This document shows positions 33,827-42,104 of a stretch of 64,000 nucleotides of DNA, piece by piece (positions within the stretch are counted from its first letter, which is position 1; each line of letters starts with the position of its first letter). Origin of the DNA: Mesorhizobium sp. B2-1-8 (GTDB lineage Bacteria; Pseudomonadota; Alphaproteobacteria; Rhizobiales; Rhizobiaceae); assembly GCF_006442545.2 (NCBI RefSeq), contig NZ_CP083952.1, forward strand, positions 2,845,501 to 2,909,500, given 5' to 3'. Both the position numbers and the translations under genes were made by a program. The notes beneath the pieces are model-generated. The model ran no database searches, was not told the origin of the DNA, and saw only the letters and a program-made list of their open reading frames with translations.

Positions 33827-33991
33827 GCCTTGCGATGTGTCGCAACTGGCAGGGGTAACTGGCGCGGTCATCTCAGACGCGGTGCCCGGCGCCACTTACG
33901 CCGGTACGTATCGCGCATGCCGATGGCGCACTGGGATGCGGCGTGGACGACGACGAAGTTTGAGGAACGACAGCCAATCTCCCCGCTCCTA

Positions 33992-34094
33992 ATGCATGTC
34001 GCCCGGAAGTGTCCTCGGTTTCGGGACAACGACATGCATAAAATCAGAAGCTTACAGCAGGTCGGGCGAATCCTATTCGCCGCGACATGCTGTA
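33992..34094. repeat. 103-bp double-hairpin repeat, copy B (inverted orientation)
   Basis: Reverse complement of copies A and C: starts ATGCATGTCGCCCGG and ends GCGACATGCTGTA. It lies downstream of the Imm8 element and just after the end of the Nudix gene (34124), between converging genes as copy A does. Confidence 0.9.
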
Positions 34095-34123
34095 GGGGTG
34101 GTTGGCAGCTTATCGCGACCGCA

Positions 34124-34588
34124 TCATGCCGCCCCCAGCCGTTCCGCCAAGTCCACCACCATCGGGCGTTGCCCCGCAAGCATCTTCACCTCGGCTTCAG
34201 CCAATGTGAACCAGCCGGCTCTGTCGACCTCCGGGAATTCCTTCATCCTTCCGGATCGCGGCGGCCATTCCATGGTGAAAATGTTGCTCCTGATGGCGGC
34301 CACATCGATGTCGGCCTCGACGGACCAGGCGGTGACAGTCTTTCCGCCCGGTTGCCGGTAGTCGCCAAGGCGCGAGAAGGGGCCTTCGACCTTCACGCCG
34401 AGCTCTTCCTCGGTCTCGCGTCGTGCCGCCGCCAGTTGGTCCTCACCCTCGTCGACAAGGCCCTTCGGGATCGACCAGGTGCCATCGTCCTTCTTCGCCC
34501 AGAACGGGCCGCCGGGATGCACCAGCAGCACCTGGATGTCACCCCCGCTACGGCGATGGATCAGCAGGCCCGCGCTGCGTTTTGCCAT
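34124..34588 (-). CDS. NUDIX hydrolase
   Basis: 154 aa. The Nudix box is intact: GLVDEGEDQLAAARRETEEE followed by LGV gives the GX5EX7REUXEEXGU pattern. The upstream KKDDGTWSIPKG and the early SAGLLIHRR match the MutT/diadenosine-polyphosphate hydrolase-like group that hydrolyses nucleoside diphosphates linked to another moiety. Length is normal. It is divergent from the fatty acid hydroxylase gene at 34771. Confidence 0.94.
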   Translation of the reverse strand: MAKRSAGLLIHRRSGGDIQVLLVHPGGPFWAKKDDGTWSIPKGLVDEGEDQLAAARRETEEELGVKVEGPFSRLGDYRQPGGKTVTAWSVEADIDVAAIRSNIFTMEWPPRSGRMKEFPEVDRAGWFTLAEAEVKMLAGQRPMVVDLAERLGAA

Positions 34589-34770
34589 GTTTGCATGTCC
34601 GTTTGCGGCAGTGGTGCGAAGCCGGCCGATCCCGCGTTGATCATTTCCGCCCTTGCACCGGGAAATTGCGACGCTATGTCAGTCGCATCTGCATTGCACC
34701 TCATGCGCGAGTCCGGCAATCTGATAGCATCGTTTTTGGGGCGGCGTCGAAAGTCAGGTGAGGCGTCCGA

Positions 34771-35304
34771 ATGCAGCTGGGTCTGATCGGCTACTACAGC
34801 GACTTCGTGGTCTATCCCCTGGTGATTGCCATATTGGGTGTGGCCGGGTTGATCGAGGCCGGAGAGGAAAGCGCGCCGGACTGGATCGGCACGGCGCTGA
34901 TGTGCCTTGGCCTGTGGACGCTGATCGAATACGTCCTGCACCGGTTCGTGCTGCACCATGTCCCCTGGATCCGGGACCTGCATGATCGTCACCATGTCGA
35001 GGAGCGCAGTCCGGTGGGCACGCCCACCTGGCTCAGCCTGGGCGTGCATGCGCTGGTGGCGTTCCTGCCTGTCTGGATGGTGTCGGATTTCGCGACCGCC
35101 AGCGCGGTGAGCTGCGGCTTGATGCTGGGCTATCTCTGGTACGTCAGCGTCCACCACATGATCCATCACTGGCATCCGACCCATCCGAGCTATCTCTATA
35201 CGCTCAAGCGCCGCCACGCGGTGCACCACCATCTCGACGACAACGCCAATTTCGGCGTGACGTCGATATTCTGGGATCGGGTTTTCGGCACCGCGCGGCT
35301 TTGA
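34771..35304 (+). CDS. Fatty acid hydroxylase/sterol desaturase superfamily membrane protein
   Basis: 177 aa. Four His clusters that bind the di-iron centre are visible: EYVLHRFVLHH, LHDRHHVEE, VHHMIHHWHPTH and RRHAVHHH. Four membrane segments surround them. Members hydroxylate or desaturate lipids using O2. The size is near the lower end of the family. The target lipid (hopanoid, fatty acid or carotenoid) cannot be told. It stands alone, convergent with the DUF1232 gene. Confidence 0.92.
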   Translation: MQLGLIGYYSDFVVYPLVIAILGVAGLIEAGEESAPDWIGTALMCLGLWTLIEYVLHRFVLHHVPWIRDLHDRHHVEERSPVGTPTWLSLGVHALVAFLPVWMVSDFATASAVSCGLMLGYLWYVSVHHMIHHWHPTHPSYLYTLKRRHAVHHHLDDNANFGVTSIFWDRVFGTARL

Positions 35305-35366
35305 GGTGGGTCTTTCGACAGGTCACCAACATCGTTTGTGGTCCGCGGGCGGTCGAGCGATAAAAT

Positions 35367-35750
35367 CTAGGCCGAGCGCCCTGGCCAGAATAACCAGATG
35401 AGCGCGGCGGCCACCAGAATCCAGATTCCAACGATGAATGCGAGACCGCCGCGGCTGGTCGGTTTGGATCGGCGAATGGCCTCCGCGCGAAACTCCGCCA
35501 TCAGATCGGCGGGGATCAATTTCACCGCAAGCAGGATGCCGAGTGGTACGACGATCAGATCGTCCAAATATCCGAGTACGGGAATGAAATCGGGTATCAG
35601 ATCGATAGGACTGAGCGCGTAGGCGGCGACTGCCCCGGCGGCAACTTTGGCGTACCAGGGAACGCGAGGGTCGCGGGCGGCCAGCCACAAGGCCACCACA
35701 TCGCGCTTGATGGCCCTCGCCCACTGCTTTGCCTTGTCAAGGACAGTCAC
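35367..35750 (-). CDS. DUF1232/YkvA family small membrane protein
   Basis: 127 aa. The YkvA signature is present: WYAKVAAGAVAAYALSPIDL followed by IPDFIPVLGYLDDLIVVPL. A second hydrophobic stretch lies near the C-terminus (AFIVGIWILVAAALIWLFW). Function of the family is unknown. It is convergent with the hydroxylase gene. Copy C of the 103-bp repeat lies 50 bases upstream of its start. Confidence 0.92.
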   Translation of the reverse strand: MTVLDKAKQWARAIKRDVVALWLAARDPRVPWYAKVAAGAVAAYALSPIDLIPDFIPVLGYLDDLIVVPLGILLAVKLIPADLMAEFRAEAIRRSKPTSRGGLAFIVGIWILVAAALIWLFWPGRSA

Positions 35751-35799
35751 GCGGCAACTCTCCTTATAAGACCCGCTAACGATCAGCGTCTCCGCTCCT

Positions 35800-35902
35800 T
35801 ACAGCATGTCGCGGCGGATAGGATTCGCCCGATCTGCTGTAAGCTTCTGATTTTATGCATGTCGTTGTCCCGGAACCGAAAACACTTCCGGGCGACATGC
35901 AT
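35800..35902. repeat. 103-bp double-hairpin repeat, copy C
   Basis: Starts TACAGCATGTCGCGGCG and ends CGACATGCAT, same orientation and length as copy A with a few substitutions. Unlike A and B it lies between two genes on the same strand (the end of dinB and the start of the DUF1232 gene). Confidence 0.9.
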
Positions 35903-36075
35903 AGCTTCGATCATTGCAACGATGTCCGCGATCTGCAAACTGACCTGCTACCCAATTTCGCGTCTACCAAAAGCCGGTGATGGTGAAGCGCGATCTGCTG
36001 TCCGCCGTGACCGCCGTGCCGCCTGATTCGGGAAGTTGATCCGGAAGGCGTGAGCGACGGCGAGGGCTCCTCCGC

Positions 36076-37323
36076 TCACAACTCTTTTTCCGCCAACTCC
36101 CTGAATTCATCGGGCACCGAGCGCGCCGCCTCCAGCGCCACCGTGCCGTAGCCGACCGCTTGTTTGCCGAAGCGTTCGCGGATCTTGTCGATGGCACGGT
36201 CGGCGCCGAAACGGGCGAGCCCTTTTTGGCTGCCCGGGCGGCGCTTCTCGTCGGCAAGGCCGAGCGGCAGGTCAAGCTGCAGTTCGACGCTCTCCTCCAG
36301 GTGCGAGACCGAGATCGCCAGCAGCGAGATCGTCTTCTCCCGTGGATGATCGACGAGCACGCCGCGCACCAAATCCCCCGCGATCTCGGCCAGCATGATG
36401 GTCGCCGAGATCGGCTGCTCCAGCGTGATCGAGCGCGTAACGGCGCTGAGATCGGCAAAGCGCACGCGCACCGTCACCGTGCGGCCGGGGCGGTTCCTGG
36501 CGCGCAGCCGGCTGGCGACGCGGTCGGCCAGATGCAGCAGTGTCGGCACGATCACCCGCGCAACGGCCGGTTTTTGCCCGAGCGCCGACTGCGCGCCGGC
36601 CGAGTGCGCCCGGCGCTTCGTCTCCAGCTTGCGCGGATCGCGGTTCCACGACAGGGCCGCGAGCTTTTCACCGGCGGCGGGGCCGAGCAGCCGCGTCAGC
36701 GCGCCGCAGTGCGTCCGGGCCAGTTCGCCGATGGTCTCGACGCCGATCTCGGCCAGCCGCGCCCTGGTCGCCGGTCCGACGCCCCACATCAGCGAGACCG
36801 GCAAGTCGTGCAGGAAGGCAAGCTCGGTACCGGGGTCGACCACCACCAGCCCGTCGGGCTTGGCGACCTGCGAGGCGATCTTGGCCAGATGCTTGGTGCG
36901 CGCCACGCCGATCGAGATCGGCAGGCCGAGTTCGGCCCGCACACGGCGGCGGATCGCCGTCGCGATCTCCCGGGGGGAGCCGAACAGATGAGTGCAGCCG
37001 GCGACATCGGCAAAGGCCTCGTCGATGGAGATGCGCTCGACCACCGGCGTGAAATCGTCGAGCACCTTGATCGCCGCATCGCCCAGCCGCTGGTAGTGGC
37101 TGAAATTACCGCCGACGAAGGTCAATTGCGGGCAAAGCTCGCGCGCCTTGCGCCCCGGCATGCCGCCGCGCACGCCGAAGGCACGGGCCTCATAGGAGGC
37201 AGCGAGCACCACGCCGCCGCCAACCGCGATCGGCTTGCCGCGCAATGCCGGGTCCAGCAACTGCTCGACCGAGGCATAGAAGGCGTCGAGATCGGCATGC
37301 AGGATGGTGGCCGTCGTTTCCAT
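36076..37323 (-). CDS. dinB: DNA polymerase IV (Y-family translesion polymerase)
   Basis: 415 aa from the ATG at 37321-37323. The catalytic carboxylates are in ILHADLDAFYASVEQ (first Asp near residue 11) and RISIDEAFADVAG. The steric and finger region VLAASYEARAFGVRGGMPG, the thumb HhH (LMWGVGPATRARLAEIG) and the little-finger domain follow. Length is slightly longer than the 351 residues of E. coli DinB, as usual in alphaproteobacteria. It performs error-prone bypass of lesions. A GAAC-N7-GAAC LexA box lies 35-49 bases upstream of the start, so SOS induction is expected. Confidence 0.95.
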   Translation of the reverse strand: METTATILHADLDAFYASVEQLLDPALRGKPIAVGGGVVLAASYEARAFGVRGGMPGRKARELCPQLTFVGGNFSHYQRLGDAAIKVLDDFTPVVERISIDEAFADVAGCTHLFGSPREIATAIRRRVRAELGLPISIGVARTKHLAKIASQVAKPDGLVVVDPGTELAFLHDLPVSLMWGVGPATRARLAEIGVETIGELARTHCGALTRLLGPAAGEKLAALSWNRDPRKLETKRRAHSAGAQSALGQKPAVARVIVPTLLHLADRVASRLRARNRPGRTVTVRVRFADLSAVTRSITLEQPISATIMLAEIAGDLVRGVLVDHPREKTISLLAISVSHLEESVELQLDLPLGLADEKRRPGSQKGLARFGADRAIDKIRERFGKQAVGYGTVALEAARSVPDEFRELAEKEL

Positions 37324-37357
37324 CCTGTTCCGCTCATCCGCGATTGCTGATAGACCA

Positions 37358-37372
37358 GAACATATAGAGAAC
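37358..37372 (-). promoter_or_regulatory. LexA (SOS) box of dinB
   Basis: GAACATATAGAGAAC, that is GTTC-N7-GTTC on the coding strand, is the direct-repeat LexA operator of alphaproteobacteria. Its position just upstream of the dinB start is where a repressor would block transcription. Confidence 0.8.
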
Positions 37373-37437
37373 AAATGCGGATCGTTGTCAATGCGAAGCG
37401 CCGAGGGCTCGTCCTTTGCCCACAGGCGAGGCGGAGC

Positions 37438-37854
37438 CTAGACAATATGCTCCGCCCGCAGCGTTGCCTTCATTCGCTCCAGCGCCGGCTCACCGCCGGC
37501 CGCCAGTTCGTCGGCGATGCGGGCCAGCTTGTCATCGGCCTTGCGGTGCTTGCTGCCCCAGGCGCCGAGCGTGGCCAGCACCGGCAAGAGGTCGATGCCG
37601 ACCTCGGTCAGCCGGTAGATTGCCTTCAACCCGTGGCTCGGGTCGCCGCTGCGGGTGATGATGCCTTCATCCTGCAGTGTCTGCAGCCGCTCCGCCAATG
37701 TGCGCGAGGAGATGCCTTCATCGGATTGCAGGAACTCGCGAAAATGCCTTTTGCCGGCGAAGATCAGGTCGCGGATGATGAGCAGCGTCCAGCGGTCGCC
37801 GAGCAGTTCCAGCGACAGGTTGATCGGGCAACCGGATCTTTCACGTGTCGACAT
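37438..37854 (-). CDS. HxlR family winged-helix regulator
   Basis: 138 aa. The HxlR domain is complete: CPINLSLELLGDRWTLLIIRD with the conserved N-terminal Cys, HFREFLQSDEGISSRTLAERL and YRLTEVGIDLLPVLATLGAW. HxlR proteins often sense electrophiles or oxidants through the Cys. It is divergent from the DHFR-like reductase at 37963, across a 108-base AT-rich gap with a palindrome at 37911-37935. Confidence 0.92.
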   Translation of the reverse strand: MSTRERSGCPINLSLELLGDRWTLLIIRDLIFAGKRHFREFLQSDEGISSRTLAERLQTLQDEGIITRSGDPSHGLKAIYRLTEVGIDLLPVLATLGAWGSKHRKADDKLARIADELAAGGEPALERMKATLRAEHIV

Positions 37855-37910
37855 CTCTATGGTTCTATTTTTAAATCACTTTACTATTGACATCATTTTC
37901 CCGGCAGATC

Positions 37911-37935
37911 AAATGGTTCCGAAAGTAAACCATTT
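37911..37935. promoter_or_regulatory. Candidate HxlR operator (inverted repeat)
   Basis: AAATGGTT and AACCATTT are perfect 8-base arms separated by nine bases. The site lies in the AT-rich gap between the HxlR gene and the reductase gene it presumably controls, 28 bases before the reductase start. Confidence 0.55.
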
Positions 37936-37962
37936 GCGACCAGGCTTGGCGAGGACAACCCG

Positions 37963-38550
37963 ATGAAAAAGCTCATCCTGCAGATGCAGATGTCGGTCGA
38001 CGGTTTCGTCGGCGCCGATGCTGACCACCCATGGCAACTCTGGGAATGGGGCGACGACAATGGCTGGGACGCCGAACTGAAGCGCGATTTCAACGCCGTG
38101 TTCGCCGGCATCGACACCATCCTGCTCAGCCGCAAGATGGCCGAGGAGGGCTATCTCACCCATTGGGGCAATGCGGCGAGGAAATATCCGGCCGATCCGT
38201 TCTATGCCTTCGCCCGGCGTGTCGTCGAGACGCGCAAAGTGGTGCCGAGCGACAGGCTCGAGGCCTCCCGATGGGAGCGTACGACGGTGGTAAGCGGAGA
38301 CCTGCTGCGCGAGGTCAACGCGCTGAAGGCGGGCGAGGGCGGCGACATGGCCGTCTTCGGCGGCGCCGGCTTCGCCTCGGCGCTGATCGTGGCAGGGCTG
38401 GTCGACGAGTTTCAGCTGTTCGTCAATCCTGCCGTGCTGGGCGCGGGCCGCCGCATCTTCGACCAAGGCGGGTTCCGAAACCTGCGGCTGCTTGGTTCGA
38501 AAGCCTATGCCTGCGGCATGGTGGTCAGCCGCTATGCGCCGGCGGGCTGA
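37963..38550 (+). CDS. Dihydrofolate reductase family protein (RibD C-terminal-like)
   Basis: 195 aa. It shows the RibD/DHFR-like reductase fold with MKKLILQMQMSVDGFVGADA at the N-terminus, TILLSRKMAEEGYL, the NADPH loop AVFGGAGFASALI and LVDEFQLFVNPAVLGAGR. This group (YyaP/YwjB-like) is not the folate enzyme; its substrates are unknown. It is divergent from HxlR and is the likely target. A relative lies at 40597. Confidence 0.9.
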   Translation: MKKLILQMQMSVDGFVGADADHPWQLWEWGDDNGWDAELKRDFNAVFAGIDTILLSRKMAEEGYLTHWGNAARKYPADPFYAFARRVVETRKVVPSDRLEASRWERTTVVSGDLLREVNALKAGEGGDMAVFGGAGFASALIVAGLVDEFQLFVNPAVLGAGRRIFDQGGFRNLRLLGSKAYACGMVVSRYAPAG

Positions 38551-38674
38551 TCGCCGAGGGCTCGCGCGAACAAAAAAGACAATTGGGCGGAATCCTTTGC
38601 CCGCCTCTCTTCGTCTTCAAGGTGCGGTTGTCGGAAGGGCGGCCGCATCAATGCTGAATGGGAGAGACAGAACC

Positions 38675-39553
38675 ATGATCCTGGTGACAGGCGCCACCGG
38701 CCTGAACGGCAAGGCAATCGTGCGCGAGTTCGCGCGGCAGAAGCATGAAGTGAGGGCGCTGGTTCGCGATCTGGACCGGGCATCGGCGGTAGGGCTCGGC
38801 GGAGTGGCCGGCGTCGAACTGGTCGAGGGCGATATGAACCGGGCGGAGACGCTTGGCGCGGCACTTAATGGCATCGATCGTGTGCTGATGATTTCGACCG
38901 CCGCTGAAGACATGGTCGAGACGCAGTGCCGCTTCATCGACGCCTGCAGGCAGGCCGGCGTCGCGCATGTGGTGAAGTTTTCCGGTGCCGAATCCAACAT
39001 CGGCTATGACGCGACGAAGTTCCGCTTCACGCGCATGCATGAGGACATCGAACGCTATCTCGAAGCCGCCGGAATGGCGTGGACCCACCTTCGCCCCAGC
39101 CAGTTCATGCAGGTCTATTTGCGCGACGCGCCGACCATTGCCGCCGAAGGCGCCTTCCATCTGGCGCTTGGTGACACCGAGCTGTCGCCGGTCGATGTCG
39201 AGGACATCGCCAAGGTCGCCGTCCGTCTGCTGCGCGACAGTGGCCACGAAGGCGAGAGCCTTGACATGACCGGACCTGAGGCGCTGACCATGAGCGACAT
39301 CGCGGCGCGGATTTCGCAGGCGATCGGCAAGCCGGTCCGCTATGTCGATATCAGTCCGCAGGAGCGCCGGCGCAATCTGCTGGCCAGCGGCATTTCTCTC
39401 ACCTTCGCCGATGCGCTGGACGAGCAACTGGCCGAGCGGCTGCGGCGGCCGAAATCGCGCGTGCATCTGGCGACGCATGAGATGTTCGGCGTGCGGCCGA
39501 CGCCGTTCGTCGAATTCGCCCGGCGGCATGCTGCCATATTTGGCGGAGGCTGA
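38675..39553 (+). CDS. NmrA-like NAD(P)-binding SDR protein
   Basis: 292 aa from the ATG at 38675. The N-terminal MILVTGATGLNGKAIVREF is the atypical SDR glycine motif, and the central region (VVKFSGAESN, THLRPSQFMQ) matches NmrA/QOR2-like proteins. NmrA-type proteins bind NAD(P) and either reduce quinones or act as redox sensors; the usual YxxxK is not evident. It opens a run of four same-strand genes (38675-42104) whose last two junctions overlap. Confidence 0.9.
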   Translation: MILVTGATGLNGKAIVREFARQKHEVRALVRDLDRASAVGLGGVAGVELVEGDMNRAETLGAALNGIDRVLMISTAAEDMVETQCRFIDACRQAGVAHVVKFSGAESNIGYDATKFRFTRMHEDIERYLEAAGMAWTHLRPSQFMQVYLRDAPTIAAEGAFHLALGDTELSPVDVEDIAKVAVRLLRDSGHEGESLDMTGPEALTMSDIAARISQAIGKPVRYVDISPQERRRNLLASGISLTFADALDEQLAERLRRPKSRVHLATHEMFGVRPTPFVEFARRHAAIFGGG

Positions 39554-39661
39554 GCGCGTCCGCAAAAAAGCGCCCACCGCCACGTATCCTTTTTGCCTGC
39601 CCGTACGTCTCTGCCTTCCGAAGGTCGCGCCTTCCGCGACCCGCAACCCCGGGAGAATATC

Positions 39662-40600
39662 ATGGCGAGCATCGAGAGCGAGGCAAACAGGAACCATTAC
39701 GCCGCGATCGCGGCCAATGCGGGCAAGCTGACCAGCCCGCAGGCGATCATCGACCACAACGATATCCACTGGACGGCGCTGACCGGCGAGCCGCGCGGCG
39801 TCGACTATATCGAGGTCGATGCCGGCGGCGTGGCGGCGATGTGGGTCGTGCCCAAAGGCGCCGACGAGCAGCGGGTGCTGCTTTATGCGCATGGCGGCGG
39901 CTTCATCGGCGGCTCGATCTACACCCACCGCAAGATGGTCGGCCATCTCGCCAAGGCCGTGGGGTGCCGGGCGCTGCTCTACGACTATCCGCTGGCGCAT
40001 CAGGCCAAGCACCCGGCCCAGCTCAAGGCGGCGATGTCGGCCTGGAACTGGCTCGCCGACCAGGGCTTCGACCCCGGACGTGTCGTGATCGCCGGCGACT
40101 CCTGCGGCGCGGTGCTGACCTATGGCGTCCTGCAGCGGCTGCGTGCGCAGGGACGGCCGCTGCCGGTCGCCGCGCTGATCATCTCCGGCTGGTTCGACAT
40201 GGCGATGACCGCTGCCAGCTACGAGACCAACCGTGAAAAGGATCCGGCCTTTGCCAAGGAAGCCGTCGACTGGCTGGCGGCCAATTTCATCGGCAATGCC
40301 GATCGGCGCGATCCCGAGGTCAGCCCGCTTTACGCCGATCTCTCCGGTTTTCCACCCGTCTTCCTGCAGGCTGGAGCCGATGAGACGCTGGTCGACGAAA
40401 GCCTCATGTTCGCCGAGCGGGCGAGGCAGGCGGGCGTCGAGACGCGGCTCGATGTCTTTGACGACATGCTGCATTCCTTCCAGATGATGGCGGGGCGGGC
40501 GCCGGAGGCCGACGATGCCATTGCCCGCTTCGCCGCCTGGGTACGGCCGAGAATGGGACTGCCGGCTGCCGGTGAAAAGACCAGCGAAAAGGCGGCGTGA
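39662..40600 (+). CDS. Alpha/beta hydrolase, hormone-sensitive lipase family
   Basis: 312 aa from the ATG at 39662. The oxyanion motif HGGG is in LLYAHGGGFIGGS, the nucleophile Ser in VIAGDSCGAVL (GDSxG), the acid in QAGADETLVDES and the His in DDMLHSFQMM. The set defines the HSL/esterase IV family of carboxylesterases acting on short-chain or lipid esters. It overlaps the following reductase gene by four bases (GTGA). Confidence 0.93.
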   Translation: MASIESEANRNHYAAIAANAGKLTSPQAIIDHNDIHWTALTGEPRGVDYIEVDAGGVAAMWVVPKGADEQRVLLYAHGGGFIGGSIYTHRKMVGHLAKAVGCRALLYDYPLAHQAKHPAQLKAAMSAWNWLADQGFDPGRVVIAGDSCGAVLTYGVLQRLRAQGRPLPVAALIISGWFDMAMTAASYETNREKDPAFAKEAVDWLAANFIGNADRRDPEVSPLYADLSGFPPVFLQAGADETLVDESLMFAERARQAGVETRLDVFDDMLHSFQMMAGRAPEADDAIARFAAWVRPRMGLPAAGEKTSEKAA

Positions 40601-41133
40601 GCGTGCGGCGGCTGATCGTGTCGAGTTTCGTCTCACTGGATGGCGTCGTCGAGGAGCCGATGACCTGGGCCTCGCCTTTCTTCGTCGGAGAGAATGTGGA
40701 CCATGCCTTGCAGGCGCTTTCGAACGTCGAGTTCTTCCTGCTTGGCCGCGTCACCTACGAGATGTTCTTCGCGCGCTGGCCCGAGATCAAGGGGCCGTAC
40801 ATGGACCGCATCAACGGCCTGAAGAAGCTGGTCGCTTCGACGACGCTGGAGACGGTGACGTGGAATGCCTCGCTCATAGAGAGCAACGTCGCCGAGGCGC
40901 TCGCGGCACTGAAGCGCCAGCCGGGCGGCGACATCCTGAAATATGGCGTGTCGCAGCTCGACCGCACCTTGCTTTCCGCAGGGCTGGTGGACGAGTATCA
41001 TCTGTCGATCGTGCCGACATGGGTCGGGCACGGCAAGCACGCCTTCGACGATGTCGGACCGGTCGATCTCGAACTGGTCGACATCAATCGTTTCGCAAAT
41101 GGCGTGGTGACCCTGACCTATGTGCCGCGATGA
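40597..41133 (+). CDS. Dihydrofolate reductase family protein (RibD C-terminal-like)
   Basis: 178 aa from a GTG at 40597 that overlaps the hydrolase stop. The pattern RRLIVSSFVSLDGVVEEP, FLLGRVTYEMFFARWP and LSAGLVDEYHLSIVPTWVGH marks the YyaP-like reductase group. It is a distant paralogue of the protein at 37963. Its stop overlaps the ATG of the ECF gene (ATGA). Substrate unknown. Confidence 0.9.
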   Translation: MSVRRLIVSSFVSLDGVVEEPMTWASPFFVGENVDHALQALSNVEFFLLGRVTYEMFFARWPEIKGPYMDRINGLKKLVASTTLETVTWNASLIESNVAEALAALKRQPGGDILKYGVSQLDRTLLSAGLVDEYHLSIVPTWVGHGKHAFDDVGPVDLELVDINRFANGVVTLTYVPR

Positions 41134-42104
41134 ACCAGCAGATCCGCAAATCTCCCGACACGACACAAGGCATGCGGGCCTGGCCTGAGCCCGACCGTAT
41201 GTTCGACCTGCGCTATGCCGCGTTCCTGGAGACGGTTTCGCATCTGCGCGCCACGCTGCATCGCTATTGCGCGCGCATGACCGGCTCGGCTCTGGACGGC
41301 GAGGACATCATGCAGGAGGCGCTGTTCGAGGCCTATCGCAAGATCGAGCTGCTCGACGATGCGCAGGCGCTGCGACCGTGGCTTTTCCGCATCGCGCATA
41401 ACAGGTGCATCGACTTCATCCGCAACCGCCGCACGCGGCACGCGGCCGAAGCCTTCTATGCCGGCGACGACATCGTGCTGCCGGTGGAGCCGGCCGGTCC
41501 GGGCGCCGGCCGCGCCATCGAGCGGCTGGTCGTGCATCTGCCACCGAAGGAGCGCGCCTGCGTGCTGCTCAAGGACGTCTTCGACCATTCGCTTGAGGAG
41601 ATCGCCGACCTGGTCGGCTCGACCCCAGGCGGCGTCAAGTCGGCGCTCAATCGCGGCCGCGCCAAGCTCGCCGCCTTGCCAGCGCAACCGGTCGCAGCGC
41701 CGCCGCATGATCCTGAACTGGGGCGGCTGCTGGATCGCTATGTCGCGCTCTTCAACGCCAGGGACTGGGACGGGGTGCGGGCACTGACCAGCGCCGATGC
41801 GCGGCTGCAGGTTTCGGACTGCTACAGCGGCCTGCTCTCGGCCTCGCCCTACTTCGTGGAATATGAGCGCAGCGAGCTGCCCTGGCGCATGCGGCCAGGC
41901 GTGTTCGAAGAGGAGATCGTGCTGGTCGTCGACAGGCAATATGGCGATGTCTGGCGGCCGGCGTATCTGGTGCGGATCCATGCCGATGGCGGCGTCGTCA
42001 AGAGCATTGCCGACTATTATGCCTGTCCGTGGATCCTGGAGATGGTGTCCACTGATGCAGGCTCCCGACCGCCTCAATACCTCACTTCGCATCATGAAAG
42101 ATGA
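41130..42104 (+). CDS. ECF RNA polymerase sigma factor with C-terminal SnoaL-like domain (SigJ type)
   Basis: 324 aa from the ATG at 41130. Region 2 (about 30-100) has ALDGEDIMQEALFEAYRKIE and LRPWLFRIAHNRCIDFIRNR; region 4 (about 130-185) has LPPKERACVLLKDVFDHS and EEIADLVGSTPGGVKSALNR. The last 120 residues are a SnoaL/NTF2-like domain (LLDRYVALFNARDWDGVRAL). As with the factor at 15362 there is no anti-sigma gene, so the fused tail probably controls activity. Being last in a hydrolase/reductase operon, it may autoregulate that operon. The 3' end overlaps the convergent 2OG oxygenase gene by 23 bases. Confidence 0.9.
   Translation: MNQQIRKSPDTTQGMRAWPEPDRMFDLRYAAFLETVSHLRATLHRYCARMTGSALDGEDIMQEALFEAYRKIELLDDAQALRPWLFRIAHNRCIDFIRNRRTRHAAEAFYAGDDIVLPVEPAGPGAGRAIERLVVHLPPKERACVLLKDVFDHSLEEIADLVGSTPGGVKSALNRGRAKLAALPAQPVAAPPHDPELGRLLDRYVALFNARDWDGVRALTSADARLQVSDCYSGLLSASPYFVEYERSELPWRMRPGVFEEEIVLVVDRQYGDVWRPAYLVRIHADGGVVKSIADYYACPWILEMVSTDAGSRPPQYLTSHHER

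Noticed and set aside
33830-34786. Plus-strand frame running from the Imm8 element through repeat B and the Nudix gene
   Set aside because: It crosses a repeat and lies antisense to an intact Nudix hydrolase, so it is not a gene.
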